Assembly (NCBI RefSeq): GCF_022761015.1
Contig: NZ_JAKWJQ010000003.1
Location: forward strand, 310,001 to 374,000
Source: Humibacter sp. RRB41
GTDB lineage: Bacteria; Actinomycetota; Actinomycetes; Actinomycetales; Microbacteriaceae
Length of the DNA stretch: 64,000 nt
Direction: 5' to 3'
Under the pieces are notes generated by a model, which was not told the origin of the DNA, ran no database searches, and was given only the letters and a program-made list of their open reading frames with translations. Of the stretch, positions 51,468-61,495 are shown piece after piece (position 1 is the first letter of the stretch; each line of letters starts with the position of its first letter). Both the position numbers and the translations under genes were made by a program.

Positions 51468-53150
51468 GTGAATCCCGATCAGCTCGCCGACCAGTTGTAC
51501 GCCATCGTCACAGGCGTGGTCGACCGTCGCCGAGCCGCGAACGGGACGACGGAATCGCAGCCTTTGATCGCGCGTGACGACATCCGTCTCGACCGTCCGC
51601 GCAACCGCGATCACGGTGATTGGGCCTCGAACGTCGCGATGCGCCTGGCCAAGCCGCTCGGTGCGAATCCGCGCGAGCTCGCGGAGGAGATCGCCCTCGA
51701 GGCCGCACGCCTTGACGGGGTCGCCGCCGCCGAGGTGGCAGGTCCCGGCTTCATCAACTTCAGGCTGGATGCCGCCGCCGCCGGCGCGCTCGCGAAGACC
51801 ATCGTCGACGCGGGCGAGACCTACGGGCAGAACGTCACCCTTGCCGGCGCCACCATCAACCTCGAGTTCGTCTCCGCCAACCCGACGGGTCCGCTGCACA
51901 TCGGCCATACCCGCTGGGCAGCGCTCGGCGACTCGATCGCGCGGGTGCTGAAGGCATCCGGCGCCAGCCTTGCGAGCGAGTACTACATCAACGACGCCGG
52001 CAGCCAGATGGAACTCTTCGGCACATCGGTGCTGGCCGCAGCCAAGGGGGAGCCGACGCCCGAGGGCGGGTATCCCGGTCAGTACATCGCCGATCTGGCG
52101 ACAGCAGTGCTCGAGCGCGTGCCAGGACTGCTGTCGTTGCCCGACGACGAAGCGCTCTCTGTCGCCGGAGAGCAGGCGTACGAACTGCAGCTGGCCGAGA
52201 TCAGGCAGGCGCTGAAGGACTTCAACGTCGAGTTCGATGTCTGGTTCAGCGAGCGGTCTTTGCACAAGCCGGATCCGCAGACGGGCGAGAGCCTCGTCGA
52301 CGCGGCTGTCGGGCGGCTCCGCGCGCAAGGCCACGTGTTCGACGAGGACGGCGCGGTCTGGGTGCGCACCACCGACTTCGGAGACGACAAAGACCGGGTC
52401 ATCCGGCGCAGCAACGGCGTCTACACGTACTTCGCGTCGGATGCCGCCTACTACCTGAACAAGACGGATCGCGGCTTCCAGCACAAGATCTACCTGCTCG
52501 GCGCCGACCACCACGGCTACGTGCACAGGCTGCGCGCCCTCGCCGGCGCGGCAGGAGATGATCCGGACCGCGACATCGAGGTGCTCATCGGCCAGCTCGT
52601 GAGCATCAACGGGGCGAAGCTCTCGAAGCGCGCCGGGAACATCATCGAGCTCACCGACTTGCAGACGTGGCTCGGCACGGATGCCCTCCGCTACTCGCTC
52701 GGACGGTCGCCGGCCGACTCCCCGCTCACGCTCGACCCGGAGCTGCTGCGCAGCCACTCCAACGACAACCCGGTGTACTACGTGCAGTACGCGCACGCGC
52801 GCACCCGGTCCGTGGCCCGCAACGCGGAGACCGCCGGCGTCACCCGGAGCGCATTCGCACCGGAACTGCTCACGCACGAGAGCGAGTCCGCATTGCTCGG
52901 GGCGTTGCAGGAGTTCCCTCGCATCGTGGCGCTCGCCGCCGAACTGCGCGAGCCGCACAGGATCGCGAGGTACATCGAAGAGGTCGCCGGGCTGTACCAC
53001 AAGTGGTACGACACGTGCCGTGTCATCCCCCTCGGCGACGAGCCGATCTCCGACCTGCACCGCACTCGGTTGTGGCTCAACGACGCGACCGGCCAGGTGA
53101 TCCGAAACGGGTTGGCACTTCTCGGGGTGTCGGCGCCCGACCGCATGTAG
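51468..53150 (+). CDS. argS: Arginyl-tRNA synthetase
   Basis: Class I synthetase, 560 residues from GTG 51468. N-terminal tRNA-recognition domain (1-105, with [20 protein letters not shown]), HIGH motif in [14 protein letters not shown] (about 142-155), the KMSKS equivalent KLSKRAGN (about 385-392) and the C-terminal anticodon-binding helical domain ending in DRM. The in-frame sequence upstream of 51468 is spacer overlapping the divergent lipoprotein leader. It is followed by lmeA and an intrinsic terminator. Confidence 0.95.
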   Translation: MNPDQLADQLYAIVTGVVDRRRAANGTTESQPLIARDDIRLDRPRNRDHGDWASNVAMRLAKPLGANPRELAEEIALEAARLDGVAAAEVAGPGFINFRLDAAAAGALAKTIVDAGETYGQNVTLAGATINLEFVSANPTGPLHIGHTRWAALGDSIARVLKASGASLASEYYINDAGSQMELFGTSVLAAAKGEPTPEGGYPGQYIADLATAVLERVPGLLSLPDDEALSVAGEQAYELQLAEIRQALKDFNVEFDVWFSERSLHKPDPQTGESLVDAAVGRLRAQGHVFDEDGAVWVRTTDFGDDKDRVIRRSNGVYTYFASDAAYYLNKTDRGFQHKIYLLGADHHGYVHRLRALAGAAGDDPDRDIEVLIGQLVSINGAKLSKRAGNIIELTDLQTWLGTDALRYSLGRSPADSPLTLDPELLRSHSNDNPVYYVQYAHARTRSVARNAETAGVTRSAFAPELLTHESESALLGALQEFPRIVALAAELREPHRIARYIEEVAGLYHKWYDTCRVIPLGDEPISDLHRTRLWLNDATGQVIRNGLALLGVSAPDRM

Positions 53151-53198
53151 TCGCGCCCGAATCGCGCCGCACGCCGACGAGCAGACGAACGGGGGAAC

Positions 53199-53969
53199 AT
53201 GTCGACGAACGATCAACCGCAGAAGCGACCGAGGCGTCGTGGCCTGCGCGCCCTGATCTGGACGATCGGCGCGGTGGTGGTCGTCGTCGGGCTGTACTTC
53301 GTCGCCGACGCCATCGTGCGTCAGGTTGCGCAGAACGAGGTGAGCTCGCAGATCCAGCAGCAGCTGCCGCCGGATGTGACGGCGAAGGACCTGACCGTGA
53401 CCATCCACGGATTCTCGGTGATCGGCCAGTTCCTCACAGGTCGATTCGATCGCGTCGATCTGGATGCCGCCCACGTGGAAGTGCAGGGCGCCCCGCTCAC
53501 TGCGCGGATCGTCGCGTACGACGTTCCCACCGACTTCAGCAAGCCGGTCGGCCGCATCGACGGCGACCTGGTGATCGGCCAGGATGCCGTCAACCAACTG
53601 GTCGACCTGCCAGACGCGACGAGTGTGAGGTTGGGCGACGACACGGTGGGGCTCAACGGAACGGGCAAGATCGTCGGCATCGAGGTCGCGTACACGGCAT
53701 CCGTCACCCCGACACTGAAGAACGGCGACACGGTGGTGCTGACGCCGCACAACGTCAGCGTCAAGGCCGGAGGCGGAACGCTCGATGTGACGCGCTTCGC
53801 GAAGGACCTGCTGCCGGACAGCATCCCGATCTGCGTCGCCGAATATCTACCGAAGGGCGTGAACGTGACGGATCTGACCGTCAGGAAGGGGTCGGCGTCG
53901 GTCTCGGTCCGGGCGGACGACTTCATGGTCGACGACGCGTCGCTGCAGAGCAAGGGCACTTGCGGCTGA
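53199..53969 (+). CDS. LmeA-like phospholipid-binding protein (DUF2993)
   Basis: 256 residues. A basic lead (KRPRRRGLR) and one membrane segment (about 17-40, ALIWTIGAVVVVVGLYFVADAIV) anchor an extracytoplasmic DUF2993 domain (about 45-256), with VSSQIQQQLPPDVTAKDLTVTIHGFSVIGQFLTGRFDRVDL as the diagnostic opening. Mycobacterial LmeA binds phosphatidylinositides and supports mannan elongation, so a cell-envelope lipid/glycan role is likely. ATG 53199 has GGGGGAA upstream. It follows argS by 48 nt. Confidence 0.83.
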   Translation: MSTNDQPQKRPRRRGLRALIWTIGAVVVVVGLYFVADAIVRQVAQNEVSSQIQQQLPPDVTAKDLTVTIHGFSVIGQFLTGRFDRVDLDAAHVEVQGAPLTARIVAYDVPTDFSKPVGRIDGDLVIGQDAVNQLVDLPDATSVRLGDDTVGLNGTGKIVGIEVAYTASVTPTLKNGDTVVLTPHNVSVKAGGGTLDVTRFAKDLLPDSIPICVAEYLPKGVNVTDLTVRKGSASVSVRADDFMVDDASLQSKGTCG

Positions 53970-54000
53970 GTGCGCGACCCGCTTCCCGCCACTCGATCAG

Positions 54001-54034
54001 CGGGCGCGTCGCCCGTATTACGCGCCCGGTTTTT
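54001..54034 (+). terminator. Intrinsic terminator after argS-lmeA
   Basis: CGGGCGCGT (54001-54009) pairs with ACGCGCCCG (54020-54028), followed by GTTTTT, the clearest stem-plus-U-tract terminator in the window. Confidence 0.9.
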
Positions 54035-54059
54035 CACCGCCGCAGGGCTCTCGTAGACT
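54031..54059 (+). promoter_or_regulatory. Promoter of lysA-hom-thrC-thrB
   Basis: TTTTCA (54031-54036), 17 nt, TAGACT (54054-54059). The -35 shares bases with the U tract of the preceding terminator. Transcription would begin near 54066, giving a leader of about 83 nt. Confidence 0.6.
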
Positions 54060-54148
54060 CGGGGGCACGCTTTCGCGCACCAGTTCTCCCGGCTTCAGGG
54101 GCCAATCCGGGCCCGCTCGCCTCCTCATCGATCGTTCGAGGTGACTCC

Positions 54149-55636
54149 ATGGCCGACAACCCCCTGGCTCCTGCGTGGCTTTCAGCGCCCGACGACGCGA
54201 ACGCTTTCGCGCAGGGGGTGTGGCCGAAGAACCTGCACCGCACGGATGACGGTTCCGTGGTCTTCGCCGGCGTGAACCTCACCCAGTTGGCCGCCCGCCG
54301 CGGCACCCCGCTCTACGTGCTCGACGAGGGCGAGGTGCGTGAGCGCGCGGCCCGGGTGCGCGCCGCCTTCACCAGCGCCTTCGAGCGCGTCGGATCGACA
54401 GCGGAGGTCTACTACGCAGGCAAGGCGTTCCTCAGCACGGAGATCGCGCGGTGGGTCACGGAGGAGCAGCTGCGCATCGACGTCGCCAGCGGAGGCGAGC
54501 TCGCCGTCGTGCTGGCCGCCGGTGTCGATCCCGCTCGCCTCGGCTTCCACGGCAACAACAAATCGCGCGATGAGATCGACCGCGCCGTCGACGCCGGTGT
54601 CGGCACGATCGTGATCGACTCGGAGCAGGAGATCGAGCGGGTCGCCGCGGCGGCATCCGCTCACGGTCGTGTGCAGCGTGTGCGTCTGAGGGTGCGCAGC
54701 GGAGTGCACGCGCACACCCACGACTTTCTCGCGACGGCGCATGAAGACCAGAAGTTCGGCGTCGCGCTGGCCGATGTCGAGCGTCTCGTCGCCGGCATCC
54801 GCGGCCAGAAAAGCCTCGAGTTCGTCGGGCTGCACTGCCACATCGGCTCGCAGATCTTCGGCTCAGACGGATTCGCGGAATCCGCCGCTCGGTTGATCGC
54901 CGTGCACGCGCGGCTGCTGGCCGGCGGCGCGGTGCCCGAGCTCAACCTCGGCGGCGGGTTCGGCATCGCCTACACCGCTGCGGACGAGCCGGACGAGATC
55001 GAGAAGCTGGCCCAGCACATCGCGCAGGTTGTCGCTGCGGAATGCGAGAACCTCGACATCCCGGTGCCCGTGGTCGCATTCGAGCCTGGGCGCTACATCG
55101 TCGGGCCGGCCGGCATCACGCTGTACACGGTCGGAACGACCAAATCCGTCGTGCTGGACGGTGACGGCGCGCCCGCGCAGCGCCTCTACGTCAGCGTCGA
55201 CGGGGGCATGAGCGACAACGCCAGGCCGGCGCTCTATGGCGCCGACTACTCGGCACGCCTGGTGGGCAGGGCATCCGACGTGGAGCCGGTGCTCGTTCGG
55301 GTGGCAGGCAAGCACTGCGAGTCAGGTGACATCGTGGTGGATGCCGAATACCTTCCAGGCGACGTCGCTCCTTCAGACCTGCTCGCCGTGGCGGCGACCG
55401 GCGCGTACTGCTGGTCGCTGTCGAGCAACTACAACTACCTTCCGCGGCCCGCGGTGGTCGCAGTACGCGATGGACACGACCGGGTGATCGTGCGCGGAGA
55501 GACCGAAGACGACCTGTTGGCGAGGGATGTCGGCGCGCGTCTCTCCACCGCGGTGCCGTCAGAAGCGCAGCGCGACGTCGACGCACCCGGCCCGCTCGCC
55601 CGTGCCGACCGCGCAGCCCAGGGGGACCAGAAGTGA
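54149..55636 (+). CDS. lysA: Diaminopimelate decarboxylase
   Basis: PLP enzyme (alanine-racemase-like fold III) making lysine from meso-diaminopimelate. 495 residues from ATG 54149, with GAGGTG 6 nt upstream. The PLP lysine is in EVYYAGKAFLSTEIARW (about 90-106), HCHIGSQIF lies near 232, the phosphate-binding LNLGGGFGIAY about 267-277 and the CESGDIV motif near 392. It is about 50 residues longer than typical forms, from the N-terminal lead and an acidic C-terminal tail. It overlaps hom by 4 nt. Confidence 0.94.
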   Translation: MADNPLAPAWLSAPDDANAFAQGVWPKNLHRTDDGSVVFAGVNLTQLAARRGTPLYVLDEGEVRERAARVRAAFTSAFERVGSTAEVYYAGKAFLSTEIARWVTEEQLRIDVASGGELAVVLAAGVDPARLGFHGNNKSRDEIDRAVDAGVGTIVIDSEQEIERVAAAASAHGRVQRVRLRVRSGVHAHTHDFLATAHEDQKFGVALADVERLVAGIRGQKSLEFVGLHCHIGSQIFGSDGFAESAARLIAVHARLLAGGAVPELNLGGGFGIAYTAADEPDEIEKLAQHIAQVVAAECENLDIPVPVVAFEPGRYIVGPAGITLYTVGTTKSVVLDGDGAPAQRLYVSVDGGMSDNARPALYGADYSARLVGRASDVEPVLVRVAGKHCESGDIVVDAEYLPGDVAPSDLLAVAATGAYCWSLSSNYNYLPRPAVVAVRDGHDRVIVRGETEDDLLARDVGARLSTAVPSEAQRDVDAPGPLARADRAAQGDQK

Positions 55637-56991
55637 TCGAATACCGAAGCCTCAAGATCGCGCTCCTCGGCGCGGGATCCGTCGGCTCCCAGGTTGCGAA
55701 GCTGCTCATCGACAACGCCGACGAACTCGCAGCCCGCGTCGGAGCAGGCCTCGAGCTCGTCGGCATCGCGGTGCGCGACCCGGATGCCCCGCGCCGCGTC
55801 GCTCTGCCGCGCGAGCTGTTCACGACCGACGCGCGCTCGCTCATCCTGAGCGCCGACATCGTGATCGAGCTGATGGGCGGCGTCGACCCCGCCCGCGAGT
55901 ATGTGCTGCTTGCGCTGAATTCCGGCGCCGACGTCATCACCGGCAACAAGGCGCTGCTCGCCGAACACGGAGCGCAGCTGTTCGCAGTGGCCGAGCAGGT
56001 CGGCGCGCAGCTCTACTACGAGGCTGCCGTCGGCGGGGCGATCCCGATCATCCGTCCGCTGCGCGACAGCCTGGCGGGCGATCGTGTCGAGCGCATCCTG
56101 GGCATCGTGAACGGCACGACGAACTTCATCCTCGACCGTATGGACACTTCAGGCGACACCCTCGAGGACGCGCTCGAGGTGGCAACCGAGCTCGGGTACG
56201 CGGAGCGCAGCGACCCGGCAGCGGATGTCGAGGGGTACGACGCCGCAGCGAAGGCGGCCATTCTCGCAGGGCTCGCGTTCCACACGACGGTTCCTCTGGA
56301 GTCGGTGCATCGCGAGGGCATCACCGGCATCACGAAGGAGCAGGTGGATGCCGCGCGCGAAGGCGGGTACGTGATCAAGCTGCTCGCGATCTGCGAGCGG
56401 GTCGCCGCCGATGACGGCAGCGAGGGCGTGTCCGCCAGGGTGTATCCGGCGCTCGTCCCGAGGCAGCATCCGTTGGCCGCCGTGCGCGGCGTGCACAACG
56501 CGGTTTTCGTGCAGGCCGCAGCGGCAGGCGACTTGATGTTCTACGGTGCAGGCGCCGGAGGACTCCAGACCGCGTCCGCTGTGCTGGGCGACGTCGTCTC
56601 CGCCGCGCGCAGGCACGTCGTCGGCGGTCCTGGCGTCGCGGAGTCCACGCACGCGGACGTGCCTGTGCTCGAGATCGGCGCCGTTCGCACCAGGTATCAG
56701 ATCACGCTCCGCGTGACGGATGCCCCTGGTGTGCTCTCGCGCATCGCCTCGATCTTCGCCACGAACGAGGTCTCGGTGGAGACCGTGACGCAGACCGTGG
56801 CATCCGAGCAGGAGCCCGGCGTGGCATCTGGAGCGATCCCGGCCCGTCGGGAACCCCTCCCGGCCACGGCTACGCTGGTCATCGGAACGCACGAGGCGTT
56901 CGAGTCCGCTCTCGCGGCAACGGTCGACACCCTTCGCGCCAGCGATGAGGTCGTGGCCGTCACCTCTGTCTTACGAGTTGAAGGAGTCTGA
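55633..56991 (+). CDS. hom: Homoserine dehydrogenase
   Basis: Reduces aspartate semialdehyde to homoserine, the shared precursor of threonine (thrB-thrC next) and methionine (metX-metY). 452 residues: NAD(P) site IALLGAGSVGSQVAKLL (about 8-24), VITGNKALLAEHG, YYEAAVGGAIPIIRPLRDSLAGD (about 133-155), catalytic lysine in GYDAAAKAAIL, and a C-terminal ACT domain (about 350-452, RYQITLRVTDAPGVLSRIASIFATNEVSVETV) probably sensing threonine. GTG 55633 overlaps the lysA stop. Confidence 0.95.
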   Translation: MIEYRSLKIALLGAGSVGSQVAKLLIDNADELAARVGAGLELVGIAVRDPDAPRRVALPRELFTTDARSLILSADIVIELMGGVDPAREYVLLALNSGADVITGNKALLAEHGAQLFAVAEQVGAQLYYEAAVGGAIPIIRPLRDSLAGDRVERILGIVNGTTNFILDRMDTSGDTLEDALEVATELGYAERSDPAADVEGYDAAAKAAILAGLAFHTTVPLESVHREGITGITKEQVDAAREGGYVIKLLAICERVAADDGSEGVSARVYPALVPRQHPLAAVRGVHNAVFVQAAAAGDLMFYGAGAGGLQTASAVLGDVVSAARRHVVGGPGVAESTHADVPVLEIGAVRTRYQITLRVTDAPGVLSRIASIFATNEVSVETVTQTVASEQEPGVASGAIPARREPLPATATLVIGTHEAFESALAATVDTLRASDEVVAVTSVLRVEGV

Positions 56992-56992
56992 C

Positions 56993-58078
56993 GTGGCGCA
57001 CCAATGGCAGGGCGTTCTGCGCGAATACGCCGATCGCCTCGACGTGACGGAGGCAACGCCCATCGTCACTCTCGGCGAGGGCGGCACCCCGCTCATCCCG
57101 GCCCCTGCGCTGTCCCGCCGCACCGGCGCCGACGTGTACGTCAAGTTCGAGGGCATGAACCCGACGGGCTCTTTCAAGGACCGCGGTATGACGATGGCCA
57201 TCTCCAAGGCCATCGAGCACGGTGCGAAGGCCGTCATCTGCGCCTCGACCGGCAACACCTCCGCGTCGGCGGCCGCTTACGCCGCGCACGCGGGCATCCA
57301 GGCCGTCGTGCTCGTGCCGGAGGGCAAGATCGCCCTCGGCAAGCTGAGCCAGGCGATCGCGCACAACGCCGAGTTGCTGCAAGTGCAGGGCACGTTCGAC
57401 GACTGCCTCGACATCGCCCGCGAACTCTCCGCGAACTACCCGGTGCACCTGGTCAACTCGGTGAACAACGACCGCATCGAGGGCCAGAAGACCGCAGCGT
57501 TCGAGGTCGTCGAGGTACTCGGCGACGCTCCCGATTTCCAGTTCATCCCGGTGGGCAACGCGGGCAACTACACGGCGTACACCCGCGGTTACACCGAAGA
57601 GCTTGAGCGTGGCATTACGACGAAGCTGCCGCGCATGTTCGGTTTCCAGGCGGCGGGTAGTGCGCCCATCGTGCTCGGGCATCCGGTCAAGGATCCCGAA
57701 ACGGTCGCCAGCGCCATCCGCATCGGCAACCCCGCCTCATGGGAGCTCGCGCTCGCCGCGCGGGATGCCACGAACGGCTACTTCGGCGCCATCGACGACG
57801 AGAGCATCCTCGACGCTCACCGCATCCTCTCGGCAGAGGTCGGCATCTTCGTCGAGCCTGCCAGCGCGATCAGCGTCGCCGGCCTGCTCGAGCGCTCAGA
57901 GGCCGGCGTGATACCCGCCGGTTCGAAGGTCGTGCTCACGGTCACCGGCCACGGCCTCAAGGATCCGCAGTGGGCACTGCGAGTCGCGGGCGGCGGCGAG
58001 GTCACGCCGACGGTCGTTCCCGTCGACACCGCGCAGATCGCGGGAGTGCTGGGGCTCAGCCCGTCGGGCGCGGCGTGA
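56993..58078 (+). CDS. thrC: Threonine synthase
   Basis: PLP enzyme (fold II) converting O-phosphohomoserine to threonine. 361 residues from GTG 56993, which has AAGGAG 8 nt upstream and lies just past the hom stop. PLP lysine in KFEGMNPTGSFKDRGM (Lys about 61), substrate loop ASTGNTSASAAAYAA, PLP phosphate site VPVGNAGNY. It belongs to the short actinobacterial type. It overlaps thrB by 4 nt. The order hom-thrC-thrB is typical of actinobacteria. Confidence 0.95.
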   Translation: MAHQWQGVLREYADRLDVTEATPIVTLGEGGTPLIPAPALSRRTGADVYVKFEGMNPTGSFKDRGMTMAISKAIEHGAKAVICASTGNTSASAAAYAAHAGIQAVVLVPEGKIALGKLSQAIAHNAELLQVQGTFDDCLDIARELSANYPVHLVNSVNNDRIEGQKTAAFEVVEVLGDAPDFQFIPVGNAGNYTAYTRGYTEELERGITTKLPRMFGFQAAGSAPIVLGHPVKDPETVASAIRIGNPASWELALAARDATNGYFGAIDDESILDAHRILSAEVGIFVEPASAISVAGLLERSEAGVIPAGSKVVLTVTGHGLKDPQWALRVAGGGEVTPTVVPVDTAQIAGVLGLSPSGAA

Positions 58079-59022
58079 GCGCGGCATCCGTGCCGGCGAT
58101 CGGCACGAGCGTGCGCGTGAAGGTGCCGGCCACCTCCGCCAATCTCGGTCCCGGGTTCGACACCCTCGGCCTCGCGCTGGCCCTGTACGACGAGCTCACC
58201 GTCACGGTGCGAGACGAACCGGGAGCCTTCGTCGAGGTGCACGGCGTCGGCGAGGGGGAAGTGCCGACGGACGAGACGAACCTCGTCGTGCGCTCCATCG
58301 CGCACGCGTTCACGGCGGTCGGAATCCCGGTTCCGGGACTCCACCTCGTCGCCCGCAATTCCATTCCGCACGGACGCGGCCTCGGATCCTCGGGCGCGGC
58401 GATCGTCTCGGGCATCGTCGCTGCCAAGGGCCTGCTCGAGGGCACCGTCGAATTCGGCCCGCAGCAGCTCTTGTCGCTGTCGACGGAGCTGGAGGGGCAT
58501 CCCGACAACGTGGCCCCCGCACTGTTCGGCGGTCTCACCATCGCCTGGGTGTCGGCCGAAGGCCCTCAACACAAGAAGCTGATGGTGCATCGCGGCGTCT
58601 CGCCGCTGGTTTTCGTGCCTGAGCACGTCATGTCGACGGCATTGGCACGCAGCCTTCAGCCGACGTCGGTTCCGCACGAGGATGCCGTCTTCAACGTCTC
58701 CCGCTCGGCGCTGCTCGTTGCGGCCTTGGTGCAGAGCCCCGAGCTGCTGCTCGCCGCGACGGAAGACAAGCTGCACCAGAACTATCGTGCGAAGGCGATG
58801 CCGGAGACAGACCGCCTCATCTCGGCGCTGCGCGCCGACGGCTTTCCTGCCGTCGTCTCGGGTGCCGGCCCCTCGATCCTGGTGTTGTGCAGCGATCCTG
58901 CGCAGCGCCTGGCTGCCGCCGAACTCGTCGCAGAACGCGCAGAGACCACGTGGCAGCCGCTCATGCTCGCTGTCGACTTTCTCGGTGCGACGGTGCATCG
59001 AGCGGATGCTTCGGCGACGTGA
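58075..59022 (+). CDS. thrB: Homoserine kinase
   Basis: GHMP-family kinase phosphorylating homoserine for ThrC. 315 residues from GTG 58075, overlapping the thrC stop. VRVKVPATSANLGPGFDTLGLALALYDEL (about 13-41) and the ATP loop IPHGRGLGSSGAAIVSGIVAA (about 98-118) are diagnostic; SGAGPSILVL is the third GHMP motif near 262. It is the last gene of the lysA-hom-thrC-thrB unit. No clear terminator was seen before the rho leader. Confidence 0.94.
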   Translation: MSAASVPAIGTSVRVKVPATSANLGPGFDTLGLALALYDELTVTVRDEPGAFVEVHGVGEGEVPTDETNLVVRSIAHAFTAVGIPVPGLHLVARNSIPHGRGLGSSGAAIVSGIVAAKGLLEGTVEFGPQQLLSLSTELEGHPDNVAPALFGGLTIAWVSAEGPQHKKLMVHRGVSPLVFVPEHVMSTALARSLQPTSVPHEDAVFNVSRSALLVAALVQSPELLLAATEDKLHQNYRAKAMPETDRLISALRADGFPAVVSGAGPSILVLCSDPAQRLAAAELVAERAETTWQPLMLAVDFLGATVHRADASAT

Positions 59023-59100
59023 ACCGTGACGCGGCGGTCCCGGGCCGGTCGCTCTTCGCAACACGATGTGCCGTTGGCGAGCGAAGGGGTACGAGGGTGG

Positions 59101-59311
59101 TAAACTGAGCGCACCTGCCAGACGGCGCGAAAAAGATACGCGAATCTGGTGTTCGGGTGAATCTCTAGAAACTCACTGCTGTCGTGCTTGCCTGAATCCG
59201 CGCAGCGATCCCCGACGGGGCGCGGGCGAAGTATGAACGGGCGGCTCGTGCACGACACGCGCTCTGAGCGAGGCGGATCTATGCCCGCCAGAGGAAAGGA
59301 ATCCTCTTCAA
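59101..59311 (+). promoter_or_regulatory. rho promoter region and long leader
   Basis: TAAACT (59101-59106) is the best -10 in the 289-nt gap after thrB; TTGGCG lies 21 nt before it, a poor spacing. The leader would be about 200 nt. Near its end AGAGGA (59290-59295) pairs with TCCTCT (59302-59307), leaving the Shine-Dalgarno AAGGA in the loop, 11 nt before the GTG. No other gene is supported in this gap. Confidence 0.5.
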
Positions 59312-61495
59312 GTGACTGATGTCAACCCCCGCGCCGAAGGCGTGGATCCCACTGTCGATCTGTCCAACCTGCGAGTTCCGCAGCTGCAGACGCTCGCTAC
59401 GAGCATCGGCGTCCCAGGCGCTGCGAAGCTCCGCAAGGGCGAACTGATCGCAGCCATCGAGGCCACGCGGGCCACCGGCGAGACGGCCGGCACCGAAGCC
59501 GTCGCTCCCGCCGTCGTGGCCGAGGCGCCGGCAGACAGCGCTCCGGCCGTGATCGAGGCCGCACCGGCCGAGGTTGCGACGGCCGAGGTCGCGACGGACG
59601 AGGCGCCTGCTGCGTCGTCCGACGGCCAGCAGCTCAGCCCGCAGGACGCCGAGGCGGCTCTGCAAGCCGCACTCGACCTGCAGACTCCGCCTGCGCGCAG
59701 CCGTCGTGGCTCGCGCCGCGTCACGAGCGTCGACGGTGGCCACACCGTCTCGGCCTCCACCTACGTGAACGCCGGCCAGGCCGGCCTTCCCGAGCCCATG
59801 ACCGACGCCGTGAACGTTGCGGTCGAGTCGAATGATGCTCAGGCATCTGCCGTCGTCGTCGCCGACCGCGAGGATGCAGCTCCCGCGGAGGATGCGCAGG
59901 CCGAGAACGCCGCTGATGCGCAGGCATCCGATGGTGCCGACGGTTCGCAGCAGCCGCGTCAGGGTCGCGGACGCAATCGCGGACGCAACAAGAACCGTCG
60001 CGCCGACAACGGCGAGGGCGGTGACAACAGCGCCGAGCAGCAGGGTGGCCAGCCGGCTCAGAACCAGCAGGGCCAGAACCAGCAGGCACAGAACCAGGGT
60101 CAGCAGAACAACCAGCAGCAGAAGCAGGGTCAGCAGAATCAGCGTGGTCAGGGCGGCCAGCAGCAGGGCGGTCAGCAGAACCAGCGCCAGAATCAGAATC
60201 AGGGCGGCCAGCAGGCTCAGGATGACGAGCGCGGCGGGCGTAACCGCTACCGCGACCGCAAGCGCCGTGGGGCCGTCGGCGACGATGTCGAGCCCGAGAT
60301 CCTCGATGACGACGTGCTCATCCCCGTCGCGGGCATCCTCGACGTGCTCGACAACTACGCCTTCGTGCGCACCAGTGGCTACCTGCCAGGACCGAGCGAC
60401 GTCTACGTCTCGCTCGGACAGGTGAAGAAGTACAACCTGCGCAAGGGCGACGCGGTCGTCGGAGCCATCCGCCAGCCGCGCGATGGCGAGGGCACAGGGC
60501 GTCAGAAGTACAACGCGCTGGTCAAGGTGGACTCTGTCAACGGTCAGAGCGTCGACGAGGCGGAGGCCAGGGTCGAGTTCAACAAGCTCACCCCGCTGTA
60601 CCCGCAGGAGCGGCTGCGTCTCGAGACCGAGCCGACCAAGCTCACCCAGCGCATCATCGACCTGGTCGCCCCGATCGGCAAGGGCCAGCGCGGCCTGATC
60701 GTCGCTCCGCCCAAGGCCGGCAAGACCATCGTGATGCAGCAGATCGCCAACGCGATCACCACGAACAACCCCGAGGTGCACCTCATGGTCGTGCTCGTGG
60801 ACGAGCGGCCTGAAGAGGTCACCGACATGCAGCGCACGGTCAAGGGCGAGGTCATCGCCTCGACGTTCGACCGTCCGGCCGAAGATCACACCACCGTCGC
60901 CGAGCTCGCCATCGAGCGTGCGAAGCGCCTGGTGGAACTCGGCCACGACGTCGTCGTGCTGCTCGATTCGATCACGCGACTCAGCCGCGCCTACAACCTG
61001 GCCGCGCCGGCATCCGGTCGCATTCTCTCCGGTGGTGTGGACGCTTCGGCGCTGTATCCGCCCAAGCGCTTCTTCGGTGCGGCTCGCAACATCGAGCACG
61101 GCGGATCGCTGACCATACTGGCCACGGCGCTCATCGAGACCGGTTCCAAGATGGACGAAGTGATCTTCGAGGAGTTCAAGGGAACCGGCAACTCGGAGCT
61201 GCGCCTCTCTCGCCAGCTCGCCGACAAGCGCATCTTCCCGGCCGTCGACGTGAACGCGTCGGGCACCCGTCGTGAAGAGATGCTGATGAGCGGCGACGAG
61301 GTGAAGATCACCTGGAAGCTGCGTCGCGCCCTCGCCGGGCTCGACCAGCAGCAGGCCCTCGAGGTAGTGCTCGGCAAGCTCAAGGAGACCACGTCCAACG
61401 TGGAGTTCCTCGTGCAGATGCAGAAGTCGATGCCGGCACCCACCGCCGGTCACGGTGCTGCTCACTCGCACGCGCACGAGAACGACCACCGCTAG
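59312..61495 (+). CDS. rho: Transcription termination factor Rho
   Basis: Hexameric RNA helicase ending transcription. 727 residues, far longer than the ~420 of E. coli Rho. N-terminal SAP-like Rho_N ([32 protein letters not shown], 20-51), an Ala/Glu-rich stretch to ~210, an [12 protein letters not shown] basic patch, a Q/N-rich segment (243-302), a second basic patch (308-319), then the RNA-binding cold-shock fold from ~328, Walker A PPKAGKT (about 468), Walker [17 protein letters not shown] and the C-terminal core. GTG start. Such insertions are frequent in actinobacterial Rho, but the glutamine content here is high. Confidence 0.95.
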   Translation: MTDVNPRAEGVDPTVDLSNLRVPQLQTLATSIGVPGAAKLRKGELIAAIEATRATGETAGTEAVAPAVVAEAPADSAPAVIEAAPAEVATAEVATDEAPAASSDGQQLSPQDAEAALQAALDLQTPPARSRRGSRRVTSVDGGHTVSASTYVNAGQAGLPEPMTDAVNVAVESNDAQASAVVVADREDAAPAEDAQAENAADAQASDGADGSQQPRQGRGRNRGRNKNRRADNGEGGDNSAEQQGGQPAQNQQGQNQQAQNQGQQNNQQQKQGQQNQRGQGGQQQGGQQNQRQNQNQGGQQAQDDERGGRNRYRDRKRRGAVGDDVEPEILDDDVLIPVAGILDVLDNYAFVRTSGYLPGPSDVYVSLGQVKKYNLRKGDAVVGAIRQPRDGEGTGRQKYNALVKVDSVNGQSVDEAEARVEFNKLTPLYPQERLRLETEPTKLTQRIIDLVAPIGKGQRGLIVAPPKAGKTIVMQQIANAITTNNPEVHLMVVLVDERPEEVTDMQRTVKGEVIASTFDRPAEDHTTVAELAIERAKRLVELGHDVVVLLDSITRLSRAYNLAAPASGRILSGGVDASALYPPKRFFGAARNIEHGGSLTILATALIETGSKMDEVIFEEFKGTGNSELRLSRQLADKRIFPAVDVNASGTRREEMLMSGDEVKITWKLRRALAGLDQQQALEVVLGKLKETTSNVEFLVQMQKSMPAPTAGHGAAHSHAHENDHR
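60038..60217 (+). repeat. Low-complexity CAG/AAC-rich stretch within rho
   Basis: Short direct repeats of CAGAACCAG and GGTCAGCAG units encode the Q/N/G-rich segment, residues 243-302. Such tracts can change length by slippage, so length may vary among strains. Confidence 0.8.

Noticed and set aside
59281-59319. Twelve-residue leader peptide before rho
   Set aside because: A short ATG frame overlaps the rho start, but it has no ribosome site and no regulatory codon pattern.
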